Shown here one piece after another: positions 8,465 to 28,135 of a stretch of DNA of 64,000 nt. Source of the stretch: Campylobacter concisus (GTDB taxonomy: Bacteria > Campylobacterota > Campylobacteria > Campylobacterales > Campylobacteraceae); assembly GCF_003048835.2 (NCBI RefSeq), contig NZ_CP060705.1, forward strand, positions 1,302,001 to 1,366,000. The letters are read 5' to 3'. Numbering within the stretch: position 1 is the stretch's first letter; each line of letters opens with the position of its first letter. Below the pieces are notes generated by a model, which saw only the letters and a program-made list of their open reading frames with translations, was not told the origin of the DNA and did not search any database. A program made the position numbers and the translations under genes.

Positions 8465-10543
8465 TTAGCCATTTCTCTTTTTAATGATCTCTTCACTTAC
8501 GTTTTTAGGAACTTCTTCGTAGTGATCAAATTCCATAGAGTAAGTCGCACGACCTTGAGTCATTGAGCGAAGATCTGTTGAGTAGCCAAACATTTGAGCT
8601 AGCGGACAATAAGCTGCAATGATTTTTACACCATTTCTATCATCCATTGAATTTACTTGGCCACGGCGCTTGTTAAGGTCACCAATAACATCACCCATAT
8701 ACTCTTCTGGAGTCTCGACTTCAACTTTCATCATAGGCTCAAGGATAACCGCACCTGCTTTTCTAGCGCCCTCTTTAAAGCCCATTGAAGCAGCAAGTTT
8801 AAATGCCATTTCAGATGAGTCAACTTCGTGGTAACTACCATCGAAAAGTGTAACTTTAACATCTTCAACTGGATATCCAGCAAGAACACCGCTTTGAAGC
8901 GCTTCTTTACAACCTTTTTCAACAGCTGGGATGTACTCTTTTGGAACAACACCACCTTTGATATCGTTAACAAATTCAAATCCGCTAGCAGCTGGAAGTG
9001 GCTCGATGCGTAAGAATACGTGACCATATTGACCACGACCACCTGATTGTTTAGCATACTTATACTCTTGCTCAACTGCCTTACGGATAGTCTCGCGGTA
9101 AGCAACTTGTGGCTGACCAACTTCAGCATCAACTTTAAATTCACGAAGCATACGATCAACAATGATCTCTAGGTGAAGCTCACCCATACCGCTAATGATA
9201 GTTTGTCCGCTCTCTTCATCAGTGCTAACTCTAAAACTTGGATCTTCTTGAGCTAGTTTTTGAAGAGCTATCGCCATCTTCTCTTGATCTGCTTTTGTTT
9301 TTGGCTCAACTGCAACGCTAATAACTGGCTCTGGGAAGTCCATTCTCTCAAGGATAACTTTATCTTTTTCGCTTGCAAGAGTATCACCAGTTAGAGTATT
9401 TTTTAGACCAACAACAGCACCGATTTCACCAGCAAAAAGCTCAGTAATCTCTTCACGTTTATTTGAGTGCATTTTTAGTAAGCGGCCGATTCTCTCTTTG
9501 CAGTCTTGAACTGTGTTGTAAGCGTAGCTACCACTTTCAAGGCTTCCTCTATAAACACGGATAAATGTTAGCTGTCCAACAAATGGGTCAGTCATGATCT
9601 TAAACGCAAGAGCAGCAAATTCGCCATCATCTGTACTTTCAACAGTCACTTCAGTACCATCTTCATAAACACCATTTATCGCTGCGATCTCATCTGGAGC
9701 TGGTAAATAATCAACAACAGCATCAAGTAGAGGCTGGATGCCTTTGTTCTTAAACGCAGTTCCGCAAAGCATAGGCGTGATAGTCATTCTTAAGCAGCCT
9801 GCTTTTATACCTTTTTTGATCTCTTCTTCAGTTAGCTCTTCGCCTGCAAAGAATTTCTCCATCAAGCTGTCGTCTGTCTCAGAAACAGCTTCGATTAGTT
9901 TTGCGCGGTATTCTTCAGCCTTATCTTTAACTTCAGCTGGAATTTCTTCCTCAACATAATCAGTTGGCTTTTTCTCGTCATTCCAAACGTATGCTTTCAT
10001 TCTTACAAGATCAACCACGCCTTTAAAGTTATCTTCTGCACCGATTGGAATTTGAATAGGCACTGGATTTGCTTTTAATCTTTCTCTGATCTGCTCTTCA
10101 ACTCTAAAGAAATTTGCACCAATTCTGTCCATTTTATTGACAAAAACGATTCTTGGTACGTGATATTTGTTTGCTTGTCTCCAAACAGTTTCAGACTGTG
10201 GCTGAACACCACCAACAGAACAAAATACTGAAACAGCACCGTCAAGAACACGCATAGAACGCTCAACTTCAATTGTGAAGTCAACGTGTCCCGGAGTGTC
10301 GATTAGGTTTACTTGGTAGCCCTTCCAAAACGCTGTAGTTGCAGCTGATGTAATAGTAATACCACGCTCTTTTTCTTGCTCCATCCAGTCCATAGTAGCA
10401 GCGCCATCATGAACCTCACCTATCTTATGGCTCATACCAGTGAAGAATAAAATTCTCTCACTGGTAGTTGTTTTTCCAGCATCAATGTGAGCCGCAATAC
10501 CGATATTTCTTACCTTATGTAAAGGCGTTTTTCTCTCTGCCAT
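8465..10543 (-). CDS. fusA: Elongation factor G
   Basis: A 692-residue translational GTPase that drives ribosomal translocation and, with RRF, ribosome recycling. GTP-binding motifs are clear: [12 protein letters not shown] (G1), DTPGHVDF (G3) and NKMD (G4). Length and domain order (G, II, III, IV, V) match bacterial EF-G. It is the last gene of rpsL-rpsG-fusA, 12 bases after rpsG. tuf is not in this operon; it lies at 26.8 kb next to rpmG. Confidence 0.98.
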   Translation of the reverse strand: MAERKTPLHKVRNIGIAAHIDAGKTTTSERILFFTGMSHKIGEVHDGAATMDWMEQEKERGITITSAATTAFWKGYQVNLIDTPGHVDFTIEVERSMRVLDGAVSVFCSVGGVQPQSETVWRQANKYHVPRIVFVNKMDRIGANFFRVEEQIRERLKANPVPIQIPIGAEDNFKGVVDLVRMKAYVWNDEKKPTDYVEEEIPAEVKDKAEEYRAKLIEAVSETDDSLMEKFFAGEELTEEEIKKGIKAGCLRMTITPMLCGTAFKNKGIQPLLDAVVDYLPAPDEIAAINGVYEDGTEVTVESTDDGEFAALAFKIMTDPFVGQLTFIRVYRGSLESGSYAYNTVQDCKERIGRLLKMHSNKREEITELFAGEIGAVVGLKNTLTGDTLASEKDKVILERMDFPEPVISVAVEPKTKADQEKMAIALQKLAQEDPSFRVSTDEESGQTIISGMGELHLEIIVDRMLREFKVDAEVGQPQVAYRETIRKAVEQEYKYAKQSGGRGQYGHVFLRIEPLPAASGFEFVNDIKGGVVPKEYIPAVEKGCKEALQSGVLAGYPVEDVKVTLFDGSYHEVDSSEMAFKLAASMGFKEGARKAGAVILEPMMKVEVETPEEYMGDVIGDLNKRRGQVNSMDDRNGVKIIAAYCPLAQMFGYSTDLRSMTQGRATYSMEFDHYEEVPKNVSEEIIKKRNG

Positions 10544-10555
10544 ACTAATTCTTTC

Positions 10556-11047
<492 letters not shown>

Positions 11048-11104
11048 TTATGAAATTTTACTCAAACGTTTGCAAATTTAAGCAACGTCTGCGAACCTAA
11101 TTTT

Positions 11105-11500
11105 TTACTTTTTTGGAGCAGCAGTGCCAGCTTTAGGGCGTTTTGCACCATATTTAGAACGAGAAACTGTTCTTTTTGCAACACCAGCAGTATCAAGTGC
11201 ACCACGAACGATGTGATATTTAACACCTGGTAAGTCTTTAACCCTACCGCCGCGAACTAAAACGATACTGTGTTCTTGTAGGTTGTGACCTTCACCGCCG
11301 ATATAGCTGATGACTTCAAAACCGCTTGTAAGCCTAACTTTGGCAACTTTCCTCAAAGCTGAGTTTGGTTTTTTAGGAGTTGTAGTATAAACCCTAGTGC
11401 AAACTCCTCTTCTTTGAGGGCACTCTTTTAACGCTGGAGATTTTGACTTAACAGTCACTTTCTTGCGTTCATTTCTGACCAATTGATTTATGGTTGGCAC
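11105..11500 (-). CDS. rpsL: 30S ribosomal protein S12
   Basis: S12 of the decoding centre, about 131 residues. The start chosen is the GTG at 11500, giving the universal N-terminus (M)[19 protein letters not shown] lies six bases upstream of it. A longer frame from a TTG at 11515 would add five residues and overlap that site, so it is unlikely. The region [16 protein letters not shown] and the loop around [12 protein letters not shown] are intact; the lysines matching E. coli K42 and K87, mutated in streptomycin resistance, are present as lysine. First gene of the str operon. Confidence 0.97.
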   Translation of the reverse strand: MPTINQLVRNERKKVTVKSKSPALKECPQRRGVCTRVYTTTPKKPNSALRKVAKVRLTSGFEVISYIGGEGHNLQEHSIVLVRGGRVKDLPGVKYHIVRGALDTAGVAKRTVSRSKYGAKRPKAGTAAPKK

Positions 11501-11580
11501 AATAATTCCTTTCAACTAAATTTATTAAAAAGACCTAATTTTATTTAAAAAAAGCTTAAATAACGGTTAATAAGTTGGAG

Positions 11581-12714
11581 TTATTCATACGTTCCTTTTT
11601 TGATAAAACCACTGTCATCTTTTAAAATTTCACCCTTTGCAACGACAAATTTAATCTCAAATTTCTCATCGATTAGCAAAATATCTGCATCGAAATTTTC
11701 TTTTATCTCGCCTTTTTTATTTTGCAAAGCCACACTTTTTGCCACGTTTGTCGTAAAATATGGCAACGCCTCTTCGATACTAAAGTCATCTTTTACGAAA
11801 TTTATAAACTCTTCATATAAGCTCTTGACGCTAGCGATGCCAATCTTTAGTAAATTTCCGTCGCTATCATAGCTAGAGTAGCTACCAAAGCCATCTGAGC
11901 TAATTGTTATCTTATTTGTCGGTAAATTCTCTTTTTTGATACGCTTTACAGCTTCAAGTGGCGTAAGTCCTGGCATGCAGGTAAAGTCGATATAGCCGCC
12001 ATCTTTTATAAATTTAAAGCTTTGTTTAAAAAGCTCCTCGTTTCTATTTACGTGCGTTGGCTGAAATAGCGTAATAGGCATGTCGTACTCATTTAGCACT
12101 TCGTAAATCAAATTTATGCCCTTTTTGCCGTCACCCATGTGAAGCGTGGTGTGTCCTGACTTTGAGCTGATCATACCAGCCACCCTGCCAGCGGAGACTA
12201 TGTGAGCTAGCTCATCTTTGCTCACGCTTGATGAGCGGTGGTCGCTTATGGCTAGCTTGGTGCCAATTATCGGATCAACAAAGACAATATCTTTTTCGAT
12301 CTCGCCAGTTATGGTTGGCGTTTTAGAGCTGTATGCGCCAGTGTGAGCGTAGCATGTGATACCCTCGTCGTTTAGTGCGTGTGCTTTTGCGACTAAATTT
12401 TCAACGCTTCTTGTCGTGCTGTCAGTTCCAAGTAGTCCAACAGCTGTCGTTATGCCAGCTTCTATTAAATTTGATAGCATGATCTCAGGCACCCTAGTCT
12501 TAAAGCCGCCCTCTCCGCCTCCTCCAGTGATATGCACATGCTTATCGATGAGACCTGGTATGGCTACTAAATTTGAAGCGTCGATCACCTTTACATTTGG
12601 TAAATTTGGCTCTAAATTTTCAGCTATGCAGACGATCTTGCCATTACATATAAATATATCTTTTTTACCAAGAAATTTTGGCGAGTAAATTTTGGCGTTT
12701 TTTATAAGTATCAT
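11581..12714 (-). CDS. iadA: Isoaspartyl dipeptidase (beta-aspartyl peptidase)
   Basis: A 377-residue amidohydrolase-superfamily enzyme that hydrolyses beta-aspartyl dipeptides released from damaged proteins. Visible features: the metal-ligand motif HVHITGGGGEGGF, the histidine motif GHTTLHMGDG, and the late active-site block ISSDGFGSYSSYD with the catalytic Asp. The length is slightly shorter than E. coli IadA (about 390). The start overlaps the stop of the upstream antiporter gene, so the two are co-transcribed, which suggests salvage of peptides or amino acids together with ion-driven transport. Confidence 0.9.
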   Translation of the reverse strand: MILIKNAKIYSPKFLGKKDIFICNGKIVCIAENLEPNLPNVKVIDASNLVAIPGLIDKHVHITGGGGEGGFKTRVPEIMLSNLIEAGITTAVGLLGTDSTTRSVENLVAKAHALNDEGITCYAHTGAYSSKTPTITGEIEKDIVFVDPIIGTKLAISDHRSSSVSKDELAHIVSAGRVAGMISSKSGHTTLHMGDGKKGINLIYEVLNEYDMPITLFQPTHVNRNEELFKQSFKFIKDGGYIDFTCMPGLTPLEAVKRIKKENLPTNKITISSDGFGSYSSYDSDGNLLKIGIASVKSLYEEFINFVKDDFSIEEALPYFTTNVAKSVALQNKKGEIKENFDADILLIDEKFEIKFVVAKGEILKDDSGFIKKGTYE

Positions 12715-14126
12715 TTGGTGTCCTTGTTTATCTTAGCTATGCCGATGCCAGTAAGTGCTAAAATGATTGCAAAGACAACGCCCATGTAGTTTAGTATCGC
12801 CCATGGTAAATACTCTACCGTTGGCACGCCAAGCGTGGCTGTCATATATGCACCTGCTGCTGACCAAGGGATGAGTGGGACGATCACGGTGCCAGAGTCT
12901 TCAAGTGTTCTTGATAGGTTTTTGGCTGCTAAATTTTTCTCTTTATAAAAGTCTTTAAACATCTCGCCAGGGATGAGGATAGAAAGATATGAGCTACCTG
13001 TGACAAATGCAACAGTTAGGCATGAGCCGATGGTTGAGATGATGACGCCTGCTGTTGATTTGACCTTTGCCATGATGGTGTGAAGCACCTTTGTAAGCAT
13101 GCCAGTTTTTGAGATGATACCAGCAAAGCCCATAGCGCAGATGACTAGGATGGTGGTTGAATTTACCGAGCTCACGCCGCCTCTGTTTAGAAGCTTCGTG
13201 ATATCTTTTGAAAACTCCATATTAATGCCGCTCATCGTGACGTTAAAGCCAGTCATCACTGAGATAAAGCCATTTTTAAGGCTAAAATCTTGAACGATCA
13301 CACCAAGAAGCACTGAAAATAGAGATGCGATGATCATGACAGGTATCGTTGGCCACTTTAGCACCGAGCCAGCCAAGACAAAAAGCACAGGCAAAAGTAA
13401 GATGATGTTCCAGTGAAAAATTTTATCAAGCTGACCTTGAAGCGCCAAAACCGACTCTGAAACATTTGCGCCACTACTTGCAGCCTCGCTACCGAAAAAT
13501 AGATAAGCCGCTATCGCAACAATAGTTGCTGGGATAGTTGTATAAAACATATGTCTGATGTGCTCATAAAGCTCGCTTCCAGCTGCTATCGGAGCTAGAT
13601 TTGTCGTATCTGAGAGCGGAGAGAGCTTATCGCCAAAGTATGCTCCTGCAACTACCGCGCCAGCAGTTGCCGCTAAATTTACATCAAGACCTTGAGCTAT
13701 GCCCATAATAGCGACGCCAACTGTGCCAGCAGAACCCCAAGATGTGCCAGTTACAGTTGAGATGATTGCTGCGATGACAAAAGCAGTTAGGACTAGATAT
13801 TGCGGACTTATAAGATCCACACCGTAGTAGATGATCATAGGTATAGTGCCTGAAAATACCCACGATCCAATAAGCAGACCGACTGCCCAAAGTATCATAA
13901 GCGCTGGCAGTGAGCTTGAAATTTTCTCTATCACTCCTTCTTGAAGCTCGCTCCAGCTATATCCTAGTCTCCAAGCGATGCCACCAGCCACAAGAGCAGC
14001 GATAAGGATGATAGGCTCGACCTTTAGCTTCATATAACCAACGCCAAGCGCAAGGCCTACGATCATAACCAAGATAGGCGTAAGGGCCAGCAGAAACGAA
14101 GGCTCTTTTTTTATAGAGTTCATCAT
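12711..14126 (-). CDS. NhaC-family Na+/H+ antiporter-type membrane protein
   Basis: A 471-residue polytopic inner-membrane protein with about eleven hydrophobic segments. The family pattern GTSWGSAGTVGVAIMGI and the internal TGSSYLSILIPGEMF repeat match NhaC-type Na+/H+ or substrate/Na+ antiporters. NhaC homologues include both cation/proton antiporters and malate/lactate exchangers, so the substrate is open. Coupling to iadA by a 4-base overlap suggests it may exchange a metabolite related to aspartyl peptides. Confidence 0.85.
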   Translation of the reverse strand: MMNSIKKEPSFLLALTPILVMIVGLALGVGYMKLKVEPIILIAALVAGGIAWRLGYSWSELQEGVIEKISSSLPALMILWAVGLLIGSWVFSGTIPMIIYYGVDLISPQYLVLTAFVIAAIISTVTGTSWGSAGTVGVAIMGIAQGLDVNLAATAGAVVAGAYFGDKLSPLSDTTNLAPIAAGSELYEHIRHMFYTTIPATIVAIAAYLFFGSEAASSGANVSESVLALQGQLDKIFHWNIILLLPVLFVLAGSVLKWPTIPVMIIASLFSVLLGVIVQDFSLKNGFISVMTGFNVTMSGINMEFSKDITKLLNRGGVSSVNSTTILVICAMGFAGIISKTGMLTKVLHTIMAKVKSTAGVIISTIGSCLTVAFVTGSSYLSILIPGEMFKDFYKEKNLAAKNLSRTLEDSGTVIVPLIPWSAAGAYMTATLGVPTVEYLPWAILNYMGVVFAIILALTGIGIAKINKDTK

Positions 14127-14224
14127 GTGTCCTTTAAATTTGAGATACTTTTGAATTTAAAGGCTACAAACTTAAATTGTTATAAAAAAATAAAATAAAA
14201 TTAAAATTTAAATAAAATGTGTGA

Positions 14225-14255
14225 AAATTTAGCACATTTGATATGTGCTAAATTT
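14225..14255 (-). terminator. Terminator after the DoxX gene
   Basis: A perfect 13-bp stem (AAATTTAGCACAT / ATGTGCTAAATTT) with a five-base loop, immediately after the DoxX stop. Confidence 0.75.
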
Positions 14256-14258
14256 AGA

Positions 14259-14648
14259 TCAGTCTTGCTTGATAGCGTATTTGCCGCTACCAGTCGAGAT
14301 GATGCAAAGTGACATAGCGATATAAAGATATATAAGCTCTGCTTTAAAGCCATTTACATTAGTTAGTTCAAGTAAATTTGACAAACCAAAATATGAATAC
14401 AAAATGACAAGACTAGAGCCAAAAACTAGGAGCGCGCCAAGCCTTGAGTAAAAGCCAACAGCGATCATTATAGGGGCTAAGACCTCGCTAAGATAGGCAA
14501 AATACGCCAGAAAACTAGGTAGCCCAGCATCAATTAAAATGCTCTTTACGCCGCCAACTCCGTGTAAAATTTTGCCAAAGCCGTGCATAAAAAGGCAAAT
14601 TCCAAGACCTAAGCGTAGAAATAAGAGTCCAAGATCAACATTTTTCAT
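14259..14648 (-). CDS. DoxX-family membrane protein
   Basis: A 129-residue protein with four predicted membrane segments. The motif FLRLGLGICLFMHGFGKI near the N-terminus is typical of the DoxX/DoxD-like family (quinol-linked or redox-associated small membrane proteins). Some members act with thiol or superoxide homeostasis systems; no partner gene is adjacent here, so the function stays general. It is monocistronic, with a GGAGATA site upstream and a strong hairpin downstream. Confidence 0.82.
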   Translation of the reverse strand: MKNVDLGLLFLRLGLGICLFMHGFGKILHGVGGVKSILIDAGLPSFLAYFAYLSEVLAPIMIAVGFYSRLGALLVFGSSLVILYSYFGLSNLLELTNVNGFKAELIYLYIAMSLCIISTGSGKYAIKQD

Positions 14649-14752
14649 AATATCTCCGTTACATATTTTTAGTTAGGGATTTTATTTAATATTGATTAAT
14701 GGCTTGTAAATTTTGAAATTTTGTAAATTTAAGTGGGAAATTTATGAGAGGT

Positions 14753-14776
14753 TTAAGCCCCAAAAGCGGGGCTTAA
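14753..14776 (-). terminator. Terminator after rpoC
   Basis: Stem TTAAGCCCC / GGGGCTTAA with a six-base loop, just after the rpoC stop. It ends the rplKAJL-rpoBC cluster. The U tract is weak. Confidence 0.75.
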
Positions 14777-14780
14777 TATA

Positions 14781-23469
<8,689 letters not shown>

Positions 23470-23494
23470 TTAACAAGGCATCTAAAATTTAAAA

Positions 23495-23518
23495 AAGAGA
23501 GAGCCTCTGCCCTCTCTT
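23495..23518 (-). terminator. Hairpin between rplL and rpoB (candidate attenuator)
   Basis: A stem of about ten base pairs with one mismatch (AAGAGAG.GC), followed on the minus strand by six T. It has the form of an intrinsic terminator and sits where rplL-rpoB attenuators lie in other bacteria; it would reduce rpoBC transcription relative to the ribosomal protein genes. Confidence 0.7.
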
Positions 23519-23545
23519 GAAATATTAAGCCTAAATAATAAAAAA

Positions 23546-23923
23546 TTATTTAAGTTCAACCTTAGCACCAGCCTCTTCAAGCTCTTTTTTAGCTGCTTCA
23601 GCTTCATCTTTGCTAACGCCTTCTTTAAGAACAGATGGAGTTCCCTCAACTGCGTCTTTAGCCTCTTTAAGACCAAGACCAGTAAGTGCTCTAACAACCT
23701 TAATAACGTTGATTTTCTTATCACCAGAATCAACAAGAACGATATTAAATTCTGTTTTTTCTTCAGCAGCAGCTGCACCACCAGCAGCAGCTGCACCACC
23801 AGCTACCATTACAGGAGCTGCACTAACGCCAAATTTCTCTTCAAACTCTTTAACAAGTTCGCTAAGTTCAAGTACAGAAAGATTAGATATAAACTCTAAT
23901 ACGTCTTCTTTTGTAATTGCCAT
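23546..23923 (-). CDS. rplL: 50S ribosomal protein L7/L12
   Basis: A 125-residue stalk protein that recruits translation GTPases. It has the N-terminal dimerisation region ([20 protein letters not shown]), an Ala-rich flexible hinge ([18 protein letters not shown]) and the C-terminal domain with [13 protein letters not shown]. It is present in multiple copies on L10, encoded just upstream. The gene is followed by a terminator-like hairpin before rpoB. Confidence 0.98.
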   Translation of the reverse strand: MAITKEDVLEFISNLSVLELSELVKEFEEKFGVSAAPVMVAGGAAAAGGAAAAEEKTEFNIVLVDSGDKKINVIKVVRALTGLGLKEAKDAVEGTPSVLKEGVSKDEAEAAKKELEEAGAKVELK

Positions 23924-23952
23924 TTTTTAATCCTTATTATTTTTTAATTTAA

Positions 23953-24438
23953 TTAAGCTGATTGTTCTTTTTTCTCTTTAAGCGCATTCAAACCAATTGT
24001 GAAATTTTGAATTGGCGCATTCCAAACTTGCAAAAGCATCGCAATAAGCTCATCACGGCTAGGCATTTTAGATAGAGCTTTAACTTTATCAACGCTTGCA
24101 ACTTCGCCATCAATATATGCTGTTTTAATTTTGAAAAGGTCAGCATTAGCCTCTTCAAATTTTGCGGCTACTTTAGTTACTGCTAATTGATCTTCACTCC
24201 AAAGATAGATGTTTGTATCTTTAAGTTCCATTCCGACTTTATCAGAATTTTTAAGAGCAATATTTGCAAGAGTATTTTTAATAACTTGAACTTTTACATT
24301 TTGTTCTTTTGCAGAATTTCTTAAAACTTCAAGTTTTTTAACTGAAAGACCACGATAGTCACAAACTACAATAGCTTCAGCAGTTTTAAATTCACTCTCT
24401 AATTTTGCAACAACTTCAGTTTTTTCGTTACGTGTCAC
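23953..24438 (-). CDS. rplJ: 50S ribosomal protein L10
   Basis: L10, base of the ribosomal stalk, about 161 residues. The start chosen is the GTG at 24438 ([10 protein letters not shown]), with AAAGGAG about five bases upstream; the frame open to 24486 would run through the leader. The conserved region [17 protein letters not shown] is present and the C-terminal helix binds L7/L12 dimers. L10 usually represses translation of its own mRNA through a leader structure, which fits the 100-base gap after rplA. Confidence 0.96.
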   Translation of the reverse strand: MTRNEKTEVVAKLESEFKTAEAIVVCDYRGLSVKKLEVLRNSAKEQNVKVQVIKNTLANIALKNSDKVGMELKDTNIYLWSEDQLAVTKVAAKFEEANADLFKIKTAYIDGEVASVDKVKALSKMPSRDELIAMLLQVWNAPIQNFTIGLNALKEKKEQSA

Positions 24439-24541
24439 TTTTTCTCCTTTCCGACCGGTAATTTCAAGCAGAGCGGGTCGAATCAATTAAGCCCAATGGC
24501 CTCGGCTATCTCCAATCTAAGATATAAATTTGTCTAAATTC
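24439..24541 (-). promoter_or_regulatory. Probable L10 leader (autoregulatory mRNA structure)
   Basis: A 103-base gap between rplA and rplJ, longer than other gaps in this operon. On the mRNA strand it contains pairable segments (CGACC ... GGTCG) and GAGGCC ... GGGCTT before the rplJ ribosome-binding site. This is the place where the conserved L10(L12)4-binding leader lies in most bacteria. Called from position and pairing, not from a covariance model. Confidence 0.5.
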
Positions 24542-25243
24542 TTATTTTAAGTCCATAACCTCTTGAGTATCAAGAGCTACAGAAGGGCTCATTGTTAATG
24601 ACAATGAAGCATTTTTTACATATCTACCTTTTGCAGTCGCAGGTTTATGCTTATTAATAGCTTTAATAAATGTTGAAATATTTTCATTTAATTGTTCTTT
24701 AGTAAAATTGACCTTACCAAGACCTGCGTGTATATTTCCTTGCTTATCAACACGGAAATTTACTTGACCACTTTTTGCATTATTAACAGCTTGTGCAACA
24801 TCCATTGTAACTGTTCCAGTTTTTGGATTTGGCATTAGACCTTTAGGTCCTAAAATTCTACCGACTTTACCTACAAGACCCATTAAATTTGGAGTAGCTA
24901 TAAGAACATCAAAATTCATTACACCTTTTTGAATATCCTCAACTAGATCATCAGCACCAACTATGTCAGCACCAGCAGCTTTTGCCTCATCAGCTTTAGC
25001 GTCTTTTGCTATAACAGCAACTCTTACAACTTTACCTGTACCAGCAGGTAAAACAACTGAACCACGAACCATTTGGTCAGCATGTCTTGGATCAACATTT
25101 AATTTCAATGCAATCTCAACTGTCTCATTAAATTTAGCAGAAGCTAAAGTTTTAACTGTATCGATAGCCTCACTAAGGTTATAAATTTTATCTTGCTCTA
25201 CTTTTTTGAGCAATTCTTGAAATCTCTTACTAGTTTTTCCCAT
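24542..25243 (-). CDS. rplA: 50S ribosomal protein L1
   Basis: A 233-residue L1 that forms the mobile stalk moving deacylated tRNA from the E site, and often autoregulates the rplKA operon. The conserved motifs [21 protein letters not shown] and the C-terminal TMSPSVALD are visible. It lies 59 bases after rplK on the same strand. Confidence 0.98.
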   Translation of the reverse strand: MGKTSKRFQELLKKVEQDKIYNLSEAIDTVKTLASAKFNETVEIALKLNVDPRHADQMVRGSVVLPAGTGKVVRVAVIAKDAKADEAKAAGADIVGADDLVEDIQKGVMNFDVLIATPNLMGLVGKVGRILGPKGLMPNPKTGTVTMDVAQAVNNAKSGQVNFRVDKQGNIHAGLGKVNFTKEQLNENISTFIKAINKHKPATAKGRYVKNASLSLTMSPSVALDTQEVMDLK

Positions 25244-25302
25244 AAATTTCTCCGCATATAAATTGCTTCCGTCTTTTGAAAATCAACCTGACGGTAAAGG
25301 TT

Positions 25303-25728
25303 TTAGTCTATTACTTCGACACCCATTGAACGAGCTGAACCAGCAATAATCTTAGCTGCTTGCTCTTTATCGTTTGTATTTAAATCAACAAGTTTTTTCT
25401 CAACTATTTCTAAAACTTGAGCTTTTGTTAATTTACCTACTTTATTTTTTAAAGGATTATCTGTTCCTTTTGTTATACCTGCAGCCTTTTTGATAAGGTC
25501 CGTAGCAGGTGGTTGTTTTGTGATAAATGTAAAACTTTTATCAGCATAAACAGTAATAACAACTGGGATATTAAATCCAACCATATCTTTTGTTTTTTCA
25601 TTAAAGGCTTTACAAAATTCCATAATATTAACGCCTTTTTGTCCTAATGCTGGACCAACTGGCGGGCTAGGATTTGCTTTTGTTGCGGCAATTTGTAATT
25701 TTATTTCACCTATAACTTTTTTAGCCAT
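25303..25728 (-). CDS. rplK: 50S ribosomal protein L11
   Basis: A 141-residue L11 of the GTPase-associated centre. The N-terminal domain with [21 protein letters not shown] and the C-terminal rRNA-binding domain with GTARS-like [10 protein letters not shown] are intact. It starts ten bases after the nusG stop, in the order nusG-rplK-rplA standard for bacteria. Confidence 0.98.
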   Translation of the reverse strand: MAKKVIGEIKLQIAATKANPSPPVGPALGQKGVNIMEFCKAFNEKTKDMVGFNIPVVITVYADKSFTFITKQPPATDLIKKAAGITKGTDNPLKNKVGKLTKAQVLEIVEKKLVDLNTNDKEQAAKIIAGSARSMGVEVID

Positions 25729-25738
25729 TTCTTGCTCC

Positions 25739-26269
25739 TTAAATTATCTTCTCAACTTGTGAATACAAAATATCAACAGGGGTACTTCTACCAAAAATAG
25801 AAACATTGAGTCTAAGCTTGCCATGTATCATATCGTATTCTTCAACGATACCTGTAAAGTTAGCAAAAGGACCTTCTGTTATGCGAACGCTTTCACCATC
25901 CTCAAAAAATATTTTAGGTTTTGGTGCCGCTCTTTTTTGAACTTTCTCCAAGATAGTATTTATATCTTTTTCAGTCAATGGTGTAGGCTTTTTAGCCTCA
26001 CCGATAAAACGTCCAACCTTTGGCAAAGACTGAATCTTATGCCAAAGAGCTGTATCAAGATCTAAACATGCAAAAGCATATCCAGGATAAAGAGTTCTTT
26101 CATTAATTTTTTGCTTACCGTTTTTTATCTCTATTACGTCTTCTGTTGGAACTATAACTTCTTTTAGTTGATCTTCAATACCGTGATCTCTAACTAAATT
26201 TTCAATTCCTCTTTTTACTGCCATTTCGCTACCAGCGTAAGTTTGTATAGCATACCATTTATGTGACAT
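25739..26269 (-). CDS. nusG: Transcription elongation/antitermination factor NusG
   Basis: A 176-residue NusG with the N-terminal NGN domain ([24 protein letters not shown]) that binds the RNA polymerase clamp, and a C-terminal KOW domain ([20 protein letters not shown]) that contacts S10 or Rho. Length and motifs are standard. It lies 14 bases after secE. Confidence 0.98.
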   Translation of the reverse strand: MSHKWYAIQTYAGSEMAVKRGIENLVRDHGIEDQLKEVIVPTEDVIEIKNGKQKINERTLYPGYAFACLDLDTALWHKIQSLPKVGRFIGEAKKPTPLTEKDINTILEKVQKRAAPKPKIFFEDGESVRITEGPFANFTGIVEEYDMIHGKLRLNVSIFGRSTPVDILYSQVEKII

Positions 26270-26283
26270 TATTTTTCCTTATC

Positions 26284-26463
26284 CTATATAACTTTAGAAA
26301 GAACAAAGGACATAATGACATCAACAAGAGCTAAAAAAAGTGAAACAACAGCGACCACGATAAAAACTGCAATAAAAGCATTTCTAATTTGTTCTTTAGT
26401 AGGAAAGATAACTTTCATTATTTCCAATTTAGATAGCTTTATATAATTTATAAATTTTTCCAT
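26284..26463 (-). CDS. secE: Protein translocase subunit SecE
   Basis: A 59-residue single-span SecE of the SecYEG translocon. The start chosen is the ATG at 26463 (MEKFINYIKLSKLEIMKV); the frame extends to 26514, but that part runs into tRNA-Trp. The amphipathic helix KVIFPTKEQI precedes one membrane segment (residues about 33-56), as in other single-span bacterial SecE proteins. Located tRNATrp-secE-nusG. Confidence 0.95.
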   Translation of the reverse strand: MEKFINYIKLSKLEIMKVIFPTKEQIRNAFIAVFIVVAVVSLFLALVDVIMSFVLSKVI

Positions 26464-26480
26464 AATCTTAACCTTAATTG

Positions 26481-26556
26481 TGGCAGGGCAAGAGGGATTC
26501 GAACCCCCAACCATTGGATTTGGAATCCAGCGCTCTACCGTTGGAGCTATTGCCCT
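26481..26556 (-). tRNA. tRNA-Trp (anticodon CCA)
   Basis: A 76-base cloverleaf, acceptor AGGGCAA/TTGCCCT, anticodon loop TTCCAAA, T loop TTCGAAT, encoded CCA. It lies inside the tuf-rpmG-secE cluster and is probably cut from that transcript. The top anticodon-stem pair looks like C-A, a mismatch. Confidence 0.95.
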
Positions 26557-26575
26557 AATAGCTACTTATTCTTAA

Positions 26576-26734
26576 TTAGCTTTTTAACTTAACTTCTTTA
26601 TGAACAGTATGTTTTTTTAATCTTGGGCAATATTTTTTGAGCTCAACCTTATCTGTAGTGGTTTTGCTGTTTTTTGTAGTAGTATAATTGATATCACCAC
26701 ACTCAGAGCATTTTAAACCGATTTTAATTCTCAT
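26576..26734 (-). CDS. rpmG: 50S ribosomal protein L33
   Basis: A 52-residue L33 ([20 protein letters not shown] ... KEVKLKS). Cys9 and Cys12 form one CxxC; the second half keeps a single Cys36 (YCPRLKK), so the usual four-cysteine zinc site is incomplete. AAGGA precedes the ATG. It sits between tuf and tRNA-Trp, the common bacterial place. Confidence 0.95.
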   Translation of the reverse strand: MRIKIGLKCSECGDINYTTTKNSKTTTDKVELKKYCPRLKKHTVHKEVKLKS

Positions 26735-26752
26735 ATATATTCCTTATAGAAA

Positions 26753-26774
26753 GCCAAAGGGTTTCCCCTTTGGC
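26753..26774 (-). terminator. Hairpin after tuf
   Basis: Stem GCCAAAGGG / CCCTTTGGC with a four-base loop between tuf and rpmG; the T tract (CTTTCTATAA) is imperfect, so partial read-through into rpmG is likely. Confidence 0.75.
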
Positions 26775-26787
26775 ATAATTTTATAAA

Positions 26788-27987
26788 TTAACCAAGTATT
26801 TTTGAAACAACACCTGAACCAACAGTTCTACCACCTTCACGGATAGCAAAACGAGTACCTTCTTCAAGTGCAACTGGAGCGATAAGCTCAACAGAAATTC
26901 TTACGTTATCACCTGGCATAACCATCTCTGTGCCTTCTGGTAATGTAATAGAACCAGTAACGTCAGTTGTTCTTACGTAGAATTGTGGTCTATAGTTGTT
27001 AAAGAAAGGAGTGTGGCGACCGCCCTCTTCTTTAGTTAGAATATAAACCTCACCCTCAAATTTTGTGTGAGGAGTAATTGATTTAGGTTTGCAAAGAACC
27101 ATACCACGTTCAACGTCTTCTTTTTTAGTACCACGAAGAAGAACACCAACGTTATCGCCAGCTTCACCTTGATCCATCTCTTTTCTAAACATCTCAACAC
27201 CAGTAACTGTTGTTGTTTGTGTAGGTTTGATACCAACGATTTCTATTGTGTCGCCAACTTTTACAACACCTTTCTCAATTCTACCTGTTACAACTGTACC
27301 ACGACCTGAAATTGAGAAAACATCTTCGATTGGCATAAGAAGATCTTTATCTGTAGCACGAACTGGAGTTGGGATATAGCTATCAACCGCATCCATTAGT
27401 TCCATAATTTTTGCTGACCATTCGCCGTCTTGTCCAGCTTTTGCCTCTTCAAGAGCTTTAAGTGCTGAACCAGAAACTATTGGAGTATCATCACCTGGAA
27501 AATTATACTCGTTAAGTAGTTCGCGAATTTCCATTTCAACTAGTTCAAGTAACTCAGCGTCATCAACCATATCTGCTTTGTTCATGAAAACAACGATATA
27601 AGGAACACCAACTTGGCGAGATAACAAAATGTGCTCTCTTGTTTGTGGCATTGGGCCGTCTGCTGCAGAAACAACTAGAATAGCGCCGTCCATTTGAGCA
27701 GCACCTGTAATCATGTTTTTTACATAGTCGGCGTGGCCTGGGCAGTCAACGTGAGCATAGTGACGTTTTTCTGTCTCATACTCAATGTGTGAAGTAGCAA
27801 TTGTAATACCACGCTCTTTCTCTTCTGGAGCATTATCAATATTATCATAATCTTTTAGCTCAGCAAGACCTTTGCGTGAAAGAACAGCAGATATTGCAGC
27901 TGTTAAAGTAGTTTTACCATGGTCAACGTGACCGATAGTGCCTATGTTTACGTGTGGCTTGTTGCGTGAAAATTTTTCTTTAGCCAT
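26788..27987 (-). CDS. tuf: Elongation factor Tu
   Basis: A 399-residue EF-Tu that carries aminoacyl-tRNA to the ribosome. GTPase motifs [19 protein letters not shown] and MNKADM are intact, as are the domain II and III sequences. An AAGGAGG-type site precedes it, and the tRNA-Thr(GGT) gene lies about 75 bases upstream on the same strand, an arrangement often seen as tRNA-tufB. This is the only tuf in the window. Confidence 0.98.
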   Translation of the reverse strand: MAKEKFSRNKPHVNIGTIGHVDHGKTTLTAAISAVLSRKGLAELKDYDNIDNAPEEKERGITIATSHIEYETEKRHYAHVDCPGHADYVKNMITGAAQMDGAILVVSAADGPMPQTREHILLSRQVGVPYIVVFMNKADMVDDAELLELVEMEIRELLNEYNFPGDDTPIVSGSALKALEEAKAGQDGEWSAKIMELMDAVDSYIPTPVRATDKDLLMPIEDVFSISGRGTVVTGRIEKGVVKVGDTIEIVGIKPTQTTTVTGVEMFRKEMDQGEAGDNVGVLLRGTKKEDVERGMVLCKPKSITPHTKFEGEVYILTKEEGGRHTPFFNNYRPQFYVRTTDVTGSITLPEGTEMVMPGDNVRISVELIAPVALEEGTRFAIREGGRTVGSGVVSKILG

Positions 27988-28060
27988 CTTTTCCTCCGTT
28001 ATGATATGTGTCTTTATCTAAATTCAAATTCGTATAGTAATATAAAATCATATAAACCAG

Positions 28061-28135
<75 letters not shown>

